Shown: positions 33,761-44,600 of the stretch, piece after piece
Layout of the letters: the number at the start of each line of letters is the position of its first letter
Position numbering within the stretch: position 1 is the stretch's first letter
Assembly (NCBI RefSeq): GCF_051106095.1
Contig: NC_135786.1
Coordinates: forward strand, 20,061,001-20,125,000
Direction: 5' to 3'
Source of the DNA: Pogona vitticeps
Lineage: Eukaryota > Chordata > Lepidosauria > Squamata > Agamidae
DNA length: 64,000 nucleotides
Program-made: the position numbers and the translations under genes
Notes under the pieces: generated by a model
Databases searched by the model: none
Seen by the model: the letters and a program-made list of their open reading frames with translations, nothing else
What the model was told of the DNA's origin: nothing

Positions 33761-35514
33761 TGTGGCGCAGTGGGGGTGGGGGGTGGATGGGAAATCTGGT
33801 CCGTGGTGGATCCCATTCTCTTGGTCTTGAACTTCAACTGTCTACATTTTTAGACTACAGTTTCTGCACCTATAGACTCCCAAGGGTACAGACACGACGC
33901 TAGGGGGAGTCCTGCCGACAAGGGGCAGGCGCGATTCCTGAAAGGGTGGCTCGGGTTCCTTCCCCACGTCCCATCCTGTAGTGAGGGAAGAGTTAAGGGA
34001 ATCGCGGGAGGAGGAGTCCGAGGAGGAGTCCGCAGCCTGAGCGCCCTGTAGGCTTGCTTGCGCGCAACGTGGACGGGCTGGGCTTGAGGTCCCCCCTCTG
34101 AAGCCGGGGACGGATTAACCGCAGGGAGAGCGCTGCACGCCAAGGGTTGTAGAGAGACTCATCCGAGGAGACTTACCGAGGGAAATAAAGCAAAGCAAAA
34201 ATGACCGGCCAGTCATTGTCTGTATGACATGCCAGAATCTTGCCGCTTTTCTTTTTCTTTCTTCTTCGTGTGCGTGCAAATCCGGAAGAGGGATTTGATG
34301 CAACAGAGATTTCAAGCTTGCTTCTAAGTAATTAAGAGCACCTCTTCTACTGGATGGGATTAGTAAACAGACTTCTAGACCGCCGCTCTCCTGTATATAC
34401 TTGGGAGTAATACTTGTTGATCTTACTTTTCAGTAGACTACCGTGGCTCGCCCTCAAAGAGTGACCAATTCTTTTGTAACAGCCTCTCTCTGTATCAGGT
34501 TCTATACTTCATGGTGTGATCTCAGTCAGATAGCCTTTCTTAAGATACCAATTAGGAATGGGAAAAGGAAATTTAGGTGCAAAGGCAGCAAAGATCAGGG
34601 ATTAACACAAAGGCAACAAGGATGAGGTTAAGATAGGCCCTGGAACTAAGCGTGCAGCTAAAATTTGGCAAGGGCAGGATGGTAGAAGAAAGGACTCAGT
34701 GTTTGTGGGTTTGGTGAGGTGGAATGGAGGGAAAGGCTGGGGCAGCTCCTTTGATTTCCTGTTAAAATTAATCAGACATAGCTTCCCCCAACATGCAGAT
34801 GGATGGTGGAAAACTGAACATACTGCTGCTGAAGACACATGGTGACAACACTCTGTCCACAAGCATGTCACAACCTATGGAAGGGAAGAAGGATTTTACT
34901 CTTCCCAATATTTTTCCTAATATTCGTCCACCCCCATTTGGAAAACATCTGTTGCGAATGGAGTCAGAAATGGTCAAGACAAGATGGTAGGTGGATTGGA
35001 GTGCAAACAGTGGATTGGAGGAGGTCCATGGTGTAGTGGAGGGGACTTTCTGCATAGCAGGGACTATGACATCATCTTCCCCATTTGTTTGGTCCCTCTG
35101 AGCTTATCTGCAATCCTCACAAGAGAGAGGAGAGAAAATAATTTTTTTAGGAGTACTATATTGTTGCGAGCTATCCCCACAGTAATGCAATCTATTTCAG
35201 TGCTATGTGATATTGAATGAGCAATGAAAAGCCGTTTCCTAATTTTTCAATAAGAACTTCAACTGTCTACATTTTTAGACTTTCCTTATGGGGTGGTAGT
35301 GTCTATGCAAACTGATATTATGAGGGTCTGCACTCCCAAATTTACCACTACATCACTGAAAGAGGTGTGTCTACCTTGCACAGTCAAACAGTCCATATAT
35401 AATTATTGTCAGTTGAAAACCCCTTCTTAATTAATCCAGAACAACTACCCCTCAACCAGCAGAATTTGTGATATTCTGTTATAGTACTGATCAGAACATA
35501 CACTGTGACCCATA
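33761..35514. other. intron 1 (upstream isoform), nothing recognised
   Basis: No exon is supported here. The 22-bp sequence AACTTCAACTGTCTACATTT (continuing TT) occurs at both 33829 and 35253, which is unexplained but short. Confidence 0.35.
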
Positions 35515-36542
35515 AATGGATATTTAAGGAGTGGCAAGATTGTTATTGTTATTTAGTTGTGTCCGACTCTTCATGACCCCATGGACCAGAGCACACCAGG
35601 CCCTCCTGTCCTCCACTGCCTCCTGGAGTTTGGTCAAATTCATGTTAGTAGCTTCAGTGACACTGTCCAACCATCTCATCCTCCGTCATCCCCTTCACCT
35701 CTTACCTTCTCACTTTCCCAGCATCAGGGTATTTTCCAGGGAGTCTTCTCCTCTCATGAGATGGGCAAAGTATTGGAGCCTCAGCTTCAGGATCTGTCCT
35801 TCCAGTGAACACTCAGGGTTGGTTTCCTTCAAAATGCATAGGTTTGTTCTCTTTGCAGTTCAGGGGACTCTCAAGAGTCTCCTCCAGCACCACAATTCAA
35901 AAGCATAAATTCTTCGGCGGCCAGCCTTCTTTATGGTCCAGCTCTCACTTCCATACATCATTATTGGAAAAACCATAGCTTTGACTATGCGGATCTTTGT
36001 TGGCAAGGTGATGTCTCTGCTTTTTAAGATGCTGTCTAGATTTGTCATCACTTTTCTCCCCAGAAGCAGCCATCTTTTAATTTTGTGGCTGCTGTCACCA
36101 TCTGCAGTGATCATGGATCCCAAGAAAGTAAAATTTGTCACTGCCTCCATATCTTCCCCTTCTATTTGCCAGGAGGTGATGGGACCAGTGGCCATGATCT
36201 TAGTTTTTTTGATGTTGAGCTTTAGACCATTTTTTGCACTCTCCTCTTTCACCATCATTAATTTCTTAATTCCTCCTCACTTTCTGCTATCAGAGTGGTA
36301 TCATTTGCATATCTGAGGTTGTTGATATATCTCCCGGCAATCTTAATTCCGGCTTGGGATTCATTCAGTCCTGCCTTTCTCATGATGTATTCTGCATATA
36401 AGTTAAATAAGCAGGGAGACAATATACAGCCTTGTCGTACTTTTTTCCCAATTTTGAACCAATCAGTTGTTCCATATCCACTTCTAACTGTTGCTTCATG
36501 TCCCACATATAGATTTCTAAGGAGATAGATAAGATGGTCTTT

Positions 36543-36765
36543 GGTTGCTGTGGGTTTTTCAGGCTCTTTGGCCTTGTTCTGAAGGTTGTTCTTCCTAACA
36601 TTTTGCCAGTCTCTGTGGCCGGCATCTTCAGAGGACAGCACTCTGTCCTCTGAAGATGCCGGCCACAGAGACTGGCGAAATGTTAAAACCTTCAGAACAC
36701 GGCCAAAGAGCCTGAAAAACCCACAACAACCATTAGATCCCAGCTGTGAAAGCCTTCACGAATAC
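36543..36765. mobile_element. Penelope-like inverted-repeat insertion
   Basis: Two arms of about 100 bp (36543-36642 and 36648-36745) are inverted copies of the fragment seen at 7101-7235, followed by the right-hand piece ending CACGAATACA. A 12-bp duplication AAGATGGTCTTT (36531-36542, 36766-36777) flanks the whole. Since that duplication includes TTT of the short Bov-B tail, this insertion came last. Both arms hold hammerhead-like cores, but the right arm has GAAAT and the left arm AAAAT in place of GAAAC, so neither keeps an intact core. Confidence 0.75.
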
Positions 36766-36777
36766 AAGATGGTCTTT

Positions 36778-36846
36778 GTTGTTGTTTAGTCATTAAGTCG
36801 TGTCCAATTCTTCGTGACCCCATGGGCCAGAGCATGGCCCTCATGT
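36778..36846 (-). mobile_element. Bov-B 3'-end micro-insertion
   Basis: A stretch of about 70 bp, starting with the TTTGTTGTTGTTTAGTC tail (36775) and including CCCCATGGGCCAGAGCATGG, is the extreme 3' end of Bov-B. It is inserted in the older Bov-B at a GATAAGATGGTC/GATAAGGTGGTC target (36528-36539, 36847-36858). Bov-B coding sequence resumes at AGGCACTCCC (36859). Confidence 0.85.
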
Positions 36847-37302
36847 GATAAGGTGGTCAGGCACTCCCATTTCTTTAAGATCCTGCCATAGTTTATTGTG
36901 GACGACACAGCCAAAGCCTTTTGCGCAGTCAATGAAGCAGAAGTAGATGTTTTTCTGGAACTCTCTGGCTTTTTCCATAATTCAGCGCATGTTAGCAATT
37001 TGGTCTCTAGTTCCTCTGCCGCTTCGAAATCCAGCTTATACTTCTGGGAGTTCTTGGTCCACAGACTGCTGAATCCTAACTTGGAGGATTTTGAGCATAA
37101 CTTCGCTAGTGTGTGAAACGAGTGCAATTGTATGGTAGTTGGAGCATTCTTTGGCACTGCCCTTATTTGGGATTAGGATGTAGACTGATCTTTTCCAATC
37201 CTCTTGCCACTGCTGAATTTTCCAAACTTGCTGGCATATTGAGCGTCGCACCTTAACAGCATCATCTTTTAAGATGAATGGATATTTAAGGACTGCCAAG
37301 AT

Positions 37303-38040
37303 ATCTTCTCACAAACCATGATAAGAGTATTTAAAAATAATAATTATCATTAATCAGCAATATAATAGTGTTTATGCAGTGCATTTTGAGTGTGAAAGGC
37401 ATTTCATATACACACTCTCAATAATCCTCATAATGCAATTTACTAGTCACTATAATTGTTTCTGTATTATAAGTTGAGGGACAGAGGTTAAAAATATACT
37501 TGCTATCTTAAGAGTTTATGGTTAAGGTGAAACTGAACTAAAGTCTGAAAACACTACACCACTCTGGCTCACCTAACATTATGGGCCATAATTCCTAGCC
37601 ACTCTAGCTATGAACAAGTTGATTCTGAGTTTTGGTGAAAATTATTCGTTATCTAATTACGTATTCAGTATATCTATTAGTTACTCATCACTAGATTTCT
37701 CTAGGCAACAAAAGAGGCCTTCAAAAATTTATAGTTTTAAATATTTTAAACATGAATTAAATTGTATTCATTTTGTTTTTATTAATTATTACTTTAAAAC
37801 ATTTTTATATGTCATCTTGGCTCCGCACTAGGAGAGAAAGGTGGTATAAAAATAACTAAGTAACTAACTAAATACATTTGGCTGTTAAATGCACTAGAAG
37901 AGTGTCACAGAGCAGATTTAGAAGAAGTATTCTTGCAGCCTTTTTAAAAAAAATACATGCTTATATGAGACAAGGTTTAGGATCTGTTTTGGAAACACTG
38001 GTCTAAATGCAAAAGTAATAATAATAAATAATCTTGTGAT
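37303..38040. other. intron, mostly unrecognised
   Basis: The part 37780-37875 has a repeat-tail look (GGAGAGAAAGGTGGTATAAA and TAACTAAGTAACTAACTAA). No exon is visible. Confidence 0.4.
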
Positions 38041-38059
38041 TAAGGCAGAGTAAACGCTT

Positions 38060-38295
38060 GCTGGACAACTCAAGCTAGGCATCTGGCTGCAGAGCCAGAG
38101 GTTGGGAGCTCAATTCCCCACTGTGTATTCCAGAAGAGCCAGCCTGGGTGGCCTTGGTTAAGCTTCAGGGTCCCAAGATTGCCAACCTGAAGAAGGGAAC
38201 GGAAAAGGGTCTGAGTACTCTCTACCTCGAAAACTCTGAACAGGGTTGCCATGATTCAAAATCGGCTCGACTGAACGTGATTATTATTATTAAAG
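38060..38295 (+). mobile_element. tRNA-derived SINE, best copy in the window
   Basis: The head CTAGGCATCTGGCTGCAGAG plus GAGCTCAATTCCCC gives the B-box side. The body has CAGAAGAGCCAGCCTGGGTG, GGCCTTGGTTAAGC, TACCTCGAAAACTCTGAACA, GGGTTGCCATGATTC and CGGCTCGACTGAACG, and the tail is (ATT)n. Fragments at 6990, 21800, 28765 and 29636 belong to the same family. Confidence 0.82.
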
Positions 38296-38339
38296 GCAAG
38301 GTGCCATCATGTTTACGTGGCCCTATTATCCATTGCAAA

Positions 38340-38660
38340 GGGACGGAACTGGTGGGATCCGCTCCTCGCTCCCTTCTCCGCGGAGAGTTTGGAGCAGCTC
38401 CGCAGCGCGCACGGAGGAGGGCAGGGAGGAGCACCATCACCGATTCGGGAGCACGTCGGGGCGACGGGTTTACGAGTCGCCGTAGTAACGGCGCTGGCCT
38501 GAAAGAGAAACTAAAGCAGAAGAGAGGCGTGTGGCTTATTTCATCAGCTGAAAGCAGCTCCAGAGTCAGAGACACACAAGCTCTAGCTGGCGGAAAAACA
38601 GAGAGCCCCGCGCCCCGCCCGAACTGCTATAAATAACTACGGCACTTCATCCATCGCGAA
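38340..38660 (+). promoter_or_regulatory. CpG-rich candidate promoter with RFX X-box, GC box and TATA-like element
   Basis: This block is isolated from the 32-kb island and rich in CpG (GCGCGCACGG, GGGGCGACGGG). It holds GTCGCCGTAGTAAC (38476-38489), an exact fit to the RFX X-box form GTNRCC-NN-RGYAAC. A GC box CGCCCCGCCC (38611-38620) is followed 8 bp later by TATAAATA (38628-38635), which would place initiation near 38660 on +. The following sequence has no coding exon I can support; an untranslated alternative NFATC2 exon or a non-coding RNA start are both possible. Confidence 0.5.
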
Positions 38661-39244
38661 AGCTCTGCTTCTCCTTTCACCTCTCTGGCTAAGAGGCTTG
38701 GTGTCGCTAGACTGGGGGAAAATAGTCCCGTCTGATCAACTTGCACCCGAATGTCGTCGTCTAGTTCTAGACAGGGCTGCCCGAGGACGAGTTCAGATCC
38801 CTTCCTAGAATCAGGACAAAAGCCTGGGCTCTCCAGGAACGCGTCCTTTGCTCGGACGATTGGTGTGGCGATCCATCAAGAAGGCGAAAAAGGCACAGAG
38901 GGAATGCAGCAAAGCGATGCTCTTCTAGATGAATGACAAGCTCATCTTGTCGGTCCCATTCATTCCAAATCAGTTCAGTTCTTTTGCCCCTCTCCACCCA
39001 ATAGGGAGAGCAGCCAACGATTGGCAGAAGGATACTCCTGGTGTGACTCAAGGCAGGAGGAATTTCCCTTTTCTCTGCCCCAGAAGGGCTGCCTGGAGGC
39101 CCATCTGGCCACCTTGGAGATTTCTGATGCTGCTTTGAAGCGGTGGGAGCCTGGCAGCAAGAGGAAGTTAGACAGCAGTGTCTGGCTAAGAAAAGCTAAT
39201 AACAATCCATGCATATGATGGGCTGTAGTCCAGAAGGGGGGGGG
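38661..39244. other. no supported coding sequence downstream of the CpG block
   Basis: A 61-codon frame starts at 38751 with a serine-rich MSSSSSRQ, but it has no recognisable domain and does not end at a phase-1 donor that could splice to NFATC2 exon 2. It could be transcribed leader sequence if 38340-38660 is a promoter. Confidence 0.3.
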
Positions 39245-39500
39245 AATCTTTATTCATTTATTTACTTGCCCAAACTGTTTACAGATCACTCTGTAACAAG
39301 CACGGCAATTTAGAATAGTCAAACAAATTAAAATCCAGTTACTATCAACAAGATACAATGCAGCAAGACATTTCTGAGAAGCAGGAAATCAAAATTATAG
39401 TAAAACAGATTTAACAGGATAAAATAAATTTTAAAGATCTCAGCGCTTGGCACTGAAATTACTATAAATTAGGTAGAAGTTATTCCACAATGGGGGGAGG
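39245..39500 (-). repeat. unclassified interspersed repeat, member
   Basis: It opens with TTTATTCATTTATTTACTTG and CAAACTGTTTACAGATC, then an A-rich stretch, then CTCAGCGCTTGGCACTGAAA and GTAGAAGTTATTCCACAATG. The same order is seen at 61213-61560, so these are copies of one family. Confidence 0.5.
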
Positions 39501-39862
39501 TGGGTGCCACTACTGACAGTCCCAGGTTTATCAGTAACCATATGGTGCACAGCATCTGTTGGGCAAACTACGACAGGAACATTGAAAGAATATCTCATGG
39601 CGCTGGGTGCCGATCGTTTAAGTATTCTGATTTCACAGTATAAAAGCCAAAACAAGCAATGATAATGAAGTTCAGAAATGGAGCGGATGTGACTGAAAAT
39701 GATGTACTAGCATAACATGTTGGTCCTGCTCAGTCCCACTTAGCAATTTCTGTTGTTCTCTGTACAAGTTAAAGTTTTTACATCACTCTCAACGAGTTGC
39801 AGTAATCTACGTGGGAGGTTATTTAGAGAAAGCCTGACTTGTAGCTGGTCTATTGTCTAAAG

Positions 39863-40294
39863 TAGGGGTGTCCAACCTTTCACCTTCCCTGGGCCACATT
39901 AGAAGATGAAAATTTGGTTTGGGCCGCATGGGGGGGCAGCCCTAGCCATCCTCTGCAGCCCCACTCCAAGTGCGCTTATCGGCAGCTGCGATCTCAGACA
40001 GCAGAGGCTGCCAGCTTCGACTCAGGCAGCTTTATGGGGCCGGGAGAGGCTCCACCTATTGACAGGGACAGCACAATGCAGTCATGCAGCCTCCCTCTCC
40101 CCTCCCCTCCCACTCCTTCCTTCCCTCTCTCCCCCTCTACTGTTGTGACATGCCCTGGCCACATTCTGGCTGCAAGCGCCGGCAGTGTAACTTGAAACTT
40201 TGGAATTTCTTTAAAAATAAAAAATTGCACTGGGCCGCATTACGAGCTGACCTGGGCCGCATGCGGCCCTCGGGCCGCAGGTTGGACAAGCCTG
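39863..40294. mobile_element. hAT transposon, non-autonomous, 432 bp
   Basis: The left end TAGGGGTGTCCAACCTTTC and right end GGTTGGACAAGCCTG are inverted, with further inverted GGGCCGCAT motifs inside. The 8-bp duplication GTCTAAAG (39855-39862, 40295-40302) is exact. No transposase remains; a C/T-rich stretch at 40085-40140 is the only internal oddity. Confidence 0.93.
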
Positions 40295-40829
40295 GTCTAA
40301 AGTGTGAGAAGCCGCTTACATCACTCAGACTTCTTGGGCCTGTGCTGGCAAAGAGAGATCAGTTAGCAGTCCAGACTGTGAACATGGCCCTGCTGATTGC
40401 AATAAATGTTCATAGAGTTTACCTGGCCACAGTCCCCTACTGTTTTTGCGAAATCAAAATAGGGAAGTGCGAAAACTTTTTTTCTTTTGGAATACAACTC
40501 CCAGAAAGCCATTACCATCTTTTCCACAGTCATAACTAAAAATGTAGTTGTCGGGATGGGTGATGGACAGTAGCATTACAGTTAGGTTGAGAAAAGGTTA
40601 ACCTCCTTTGCATTACGATTCCACTCTGGATACAATCACTGTTTAAAACAACACTTAAATGCTAGATACATTTAACATAATGTGCAATCTAATTCTAGGA
40701 TGAACCTCAGTTTGTACAAAGCAAGAAGTTCCATGTGGTTTGAGAAGCACTCCAACTAAGCTCTTGGCCGTGTTGGTCATGGACAGAATTCTGAGATGGT
40801 AGAAAGGTTGTAAAATCATTGCCCTAGGC

Positions 40830-41214
40830 CAGGGATGGCGAACCTATGGCATGCGTGCCACAGCTGGCACACAAGAGACCTCTCTGTGAGTGCATGAGCC
40901 ATAAGTAGCCACTGAGAAATACCTACCTGTCCTCCGATCCCAGATTTCAGCTCTACCCTCTGCTGGTGCAGTAGTCCAGCAGATGGCTGCAATAGCAGCC
41001 GTTACTGGTCTAGCCCAACAGAGGAAGTGGAGGACTGGTAAGTATTTCTCTGTTAATACTGCCCCTTGGGGGGAAAAAAGAGCATTTAACCCTTGCAGTG
41101 CAGGGGCAGTTGTTTTTTCTAAAGTAAAACCTCAGGATTCAGGTTTAATTGCAGTGTTGGCACTTTGAAATAAGTTGATTTCGTTTTGCAGTTGGGTTCA
41201 AAAAGGTTCGCCAT
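40830..41214. mobile_element. hAT transposon, non-autonomous, right end clipped
   Basis: The left end CAGGGATGGCGAACCTATGG and the right GGTTCGCCAT (41205-41214) are inverted. The flanks are CCCTAGGC (40822-40829) and CTAGGC (41215-41220), so the last five terminal bases and two duplication bases were probably lost. The GGCATGCGTGCCACAGCTGG interior is typical of a reptile hAT family. Confidence 0.88.
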
Positions 41215-41524
41215 CTAGGCTAACTAGAGTTTTCTAGTAGTATCTGGAATCAGATGAGCGTTGGTTTGTGCAAACTGTAGCACAGTTACTGAAAGAATGA
41301 GGTTTTGAGTAATGTCATTCTTGAGGGATAATCAGCTTTTGAGAGCCAATCAGATCACATGACAGATTTCACTGAGATCCTAGAGCCGGAGCGGGAGTTC
41401 ATTGAAAGAAGAACAGCAAATAAAATGTCCCTTTCTCTGGACCCTTTTTATAGATACTACTGAAGGGAAGAGTAAGAGAATCAGGGCCTGTTGTACTGCT
41501 CTTTGTTACCATGGTGCCCTAGAG

Positions 41525-41660
41525 CAGTGGTTCTTAACCTTTGTTACTCGGATGCTTTTGAACTGCAAGTCCCAGAAACCCCAGTCAGCACAGCTGGTGG
41601 TGAAGGCTTCTGGGAGTTGCAGTCCAAAACTCCTGAGTAACCCAAGGTTAAGAACCAGTG
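41525..41660. mobile_element. hAT MITE, 136 bp
   Basis: Termini CAGTGGTTCTTAACC and GGTTAAGAACCAGTG (one base short of perfect) enclose a palindromic interior. The 8-bp duplication CCCTAGAG (41517-41524, 41661-41668) is exact. It has the same length as the copy at 31166. Confidence 0.95.
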
Positions 41661-41668
41661 CCCTAGAG

Positions 41669-44600
41669 CATACAGAACAGTTTGTATTATGACCCCAGAA
41701 GGCAATAGGCCACCACTTAAGTGTCTGCGTGTACCATTGGCCCCTTTTCCTGACACTGCTACACTGCTCACCAGAAGTTGTATTATTTTATTTAAAGTTT
41801 TCATTTAAAAGAGGGAATACTATATTAAAGAAGTCTCTGAATCTCAGTAACATGGCTTCTCCCAACTCATGACAGGTTTACATAGTTGTGTGTGAAATAG
41901 TATAGATATTAATTTGAGGCTTAGGGTTGTGTTTAAAGCATAGGCATGCTTTTAGTCTGGTAAAGAACAGGTTGATTAATTATTTGTTCCTTTTTTATGT
42001 TAAGCTGGTAGAAGAATTTATTCTTTGGTGACTAGTAGGCAAGGAGGAGCCTTTATTACTGAGGTCAACGCCCCGAATGCAGGAATCTAAACCCATCATG
42101 GTCAGGTAGAATTTTTCCTTAAGTCTGGGCAACAATAAAGATAGAATTGTTCAGGCAGACATAGAAGTGGATCGGCCAGGTAGCTCCAATGTCATAGTTT
42201 GTGTAAGAAGAGAAGGAATAGGAAAGGCATTAAGGAAGGATTTGTAGAAGAATGGTTCATTTCCTGTCATCCAAGGAACGCCAGACTTGCCAGCTAAAGT
42301 GTTCAAGGAGTGAATGAGTGATTGAATGCCACTGAAATGCTATTGGACAATAATCTTCTGTGGCACTTACCACAGGAAAGGGCATAGGAGTGGTGTGAGT
42401 CCAGGCCTTACAGGCAGAATCCTTACAATGTAGTGAAGAAAGTCAGGAACTGGCAACAACTGGAAGGCCTAGAAGACTAAGCTTTAGGAAGCAGAAAGAA
42501 GCTATGTCAGAAGGTGTTTGGGATTTGGAGGAGGAAGCACTCTGGAGGAGCACCACACAATCCTTATTTCCTTATCTCCATGTAGGATAAAGAAAATCAA
42601 GCACATCTATTGTTCTTGATTCTATTATTTGGCCTTGATTCCAGGGGAAATAATAGTTCTGGATGAGAATTCTCCCATGTGGCTTCCAGGTTTATGCAAA
42701 TATGCATGGCTTCTTGAAGGGCTCAGTGGCAAGCCCCCAGAGATCATGTCTGCTCGATGCCTCATACACCTTCTGTGTGGCCCTGCAAAGCTGACCACAG
42801 GAGGGTAAAGCACCGATGGCACTTTTTGCCCTGGGTTGTAGTCCTGGTCCGAAGAATTGAGAAGATGTGAACACATCTCTGTAGCTCATGTATGCATACG
42901 TTGAGCTGGATGATTTTATATATACCTACTTCAAATGTAACAACTTTGAATTTAGTAGCCTAATTCTGAAGTAAGAGTGCAGAGGACTGCAATCCCAGCC
43001 TCACAAGAGCTGCTTATAATTTCTCTTTCAGATGAACAATTGAATTGGTAAAACTATCATACAGGAGATAGGAGGATATTTATATATACATACATACATA
43101 GCTGCTTTCTTCAAAAGGGATATTCTTGCTATTCTAAGGCAAAGATTTACCTCATGAAATGAGCTTTGAAAATTTATACCATCATAAATCTGGATACAAG
43201 CTAAGTTTGTTGAGCATTATGCCTCAGAAATTCAGGGGGACTTAAGTAATGCCTTTACTGTTGATTTTAATGGATCTTAGCTTTAGCTGGCGTAGTTTTG
43301 ATCCAGACCTTAGTTGTCGTCAAGAGTGCTGTTGTTTTTCTGTTCCAGAACTCCCAGAGATGTGTATTCTTTAAAATGATAAATTAATGCAGAGGAATAC
43401 AAATTATAAACCGTGCCAATGGAAATAACTTCAAAGCAGACATTCTTAGGAGGATCATAGCCCTAATTTCCTAACTTTTGACATTTCGAACTACAATTCA
43501 TTTCCAAAGTCTCAGCAATAATTCATATTCAAGACATACTGGGTGTAAGCTTTCTTGAACCGAGCAAACTCTGTTGCTCAAGCAAAATAATTTCGTCATT
43601 CACCTCTTTGGAGAACAAGCCTGGGATAATAATATCTTAGAAAGTCTTTTCCACTATTTGGTTCAATATATGTACTTTTTATTATCATATGTACATTCCT
43701 TTGGTTTTCAAGGCTGCCTTCAGCATTTTTAATGGGAACATGGAGATTATGAGCAATTTTTCCATTGGCTTTTCTTACCAAAACCACACTGTGCTCCAAA
43801 CTGGGAGAAATATCTCTGACTCAGACTGACCCCAAAATTGTGTCTATGTGTCTGAGTGTACGTATCTGTGAAGGACTTGAAATAATTTGCTTCTGAAAGA
43901 CCTGGACAGGTGGATCTTCCATGTCTATAGTTGTTTGTAACAGCTGTAACTTAGAATGGCTTTCATTCTTAGCTGGAACACATAGTGTGCAGTTGACATA
44001 TTGGCTGCCACTTCTTAGTAATTATGTCAGCTGAATCCAGATCAACAGAAATATGTGCGAATACATTTTTTAAAAATGATCCATCTCTCTGCACTGCATA
44101 ATTAATTAAGTGCTGTCAAGCTGATTCCAACTTATACAAGACCAGTAAGGAAATATCTCTTTTATACATGACTACAGCAGTGTATCCAACTTGAAATGGA
44201 ATCACATTGGTGCTGTTCCACACAGCAAGTTGTGTGGGCCTTTCTCAAGTAGTTAGTATGAAATCATGAAGGGAGCACTCATACATGAACGGGTAAGCTA
44301 GCCTTGTAGTTTAGATGTCAACACACAGAGTGGCTATGGAGGGCATCAATTTGGAGGAGGCCCTGCACACATACAGCAGTCCCTTGATACCGTCTAAATG
44401 AGTACTGTACAAACCCTGCTCGGTCAAGGATCACAACTTCTAGGGCAACATACTGTAGGCCTGCTTCATTCTGATGCTGTTTGTACATCTGCTGGGAAAT
44501 GTGGCAGGTTGGCAGACAGATCAATCTGTAGGAAGTGACATGAGCCACATGTATTCTAGAAAACTGGAAGTAAAAATTGTTTTGGCTAATGTTACTTGTT

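Larger units (their letters stand above)
35541..37276 (-). mobile_element. Bov-B (RTE) LINE, 5'-truncated, carrying two later insertions
   Basis: About 1.45 kb of Bov-B lies in minus orientation, interrupted by inserts at 36543-36777 and 36778-36858. Minus-strand frames show the reverse transcriptase: WKRSVYILIPNKGSAKECSN near 37200, then RYANDTTLIAESEEEL (the YADD box, here YAND) near 36270, then KKTKIMATGP and TFLGSMITADGDSSHKIKR near 36100. The 3' UTR ends at TTGTTATTGTTATTTAG on +. A 26-bp direct repeat starting AATGGATATTTAAGGA (35515-35540 and 37277-37302) with two differences marks the target duplication. The original frame is broken by inserts and frameshifts. Bov-B is a classic horizontally transferred LINE shared by squamates and ruminants. 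Confidence 0.96.

Noticed and set aside
38751-38936. Serine-rich 61-codon frame downstream of the candidate third promoter
   Set aside because: No homology, and it does not lead to a phase-1 donor compatible with NFATC2 exon 2.
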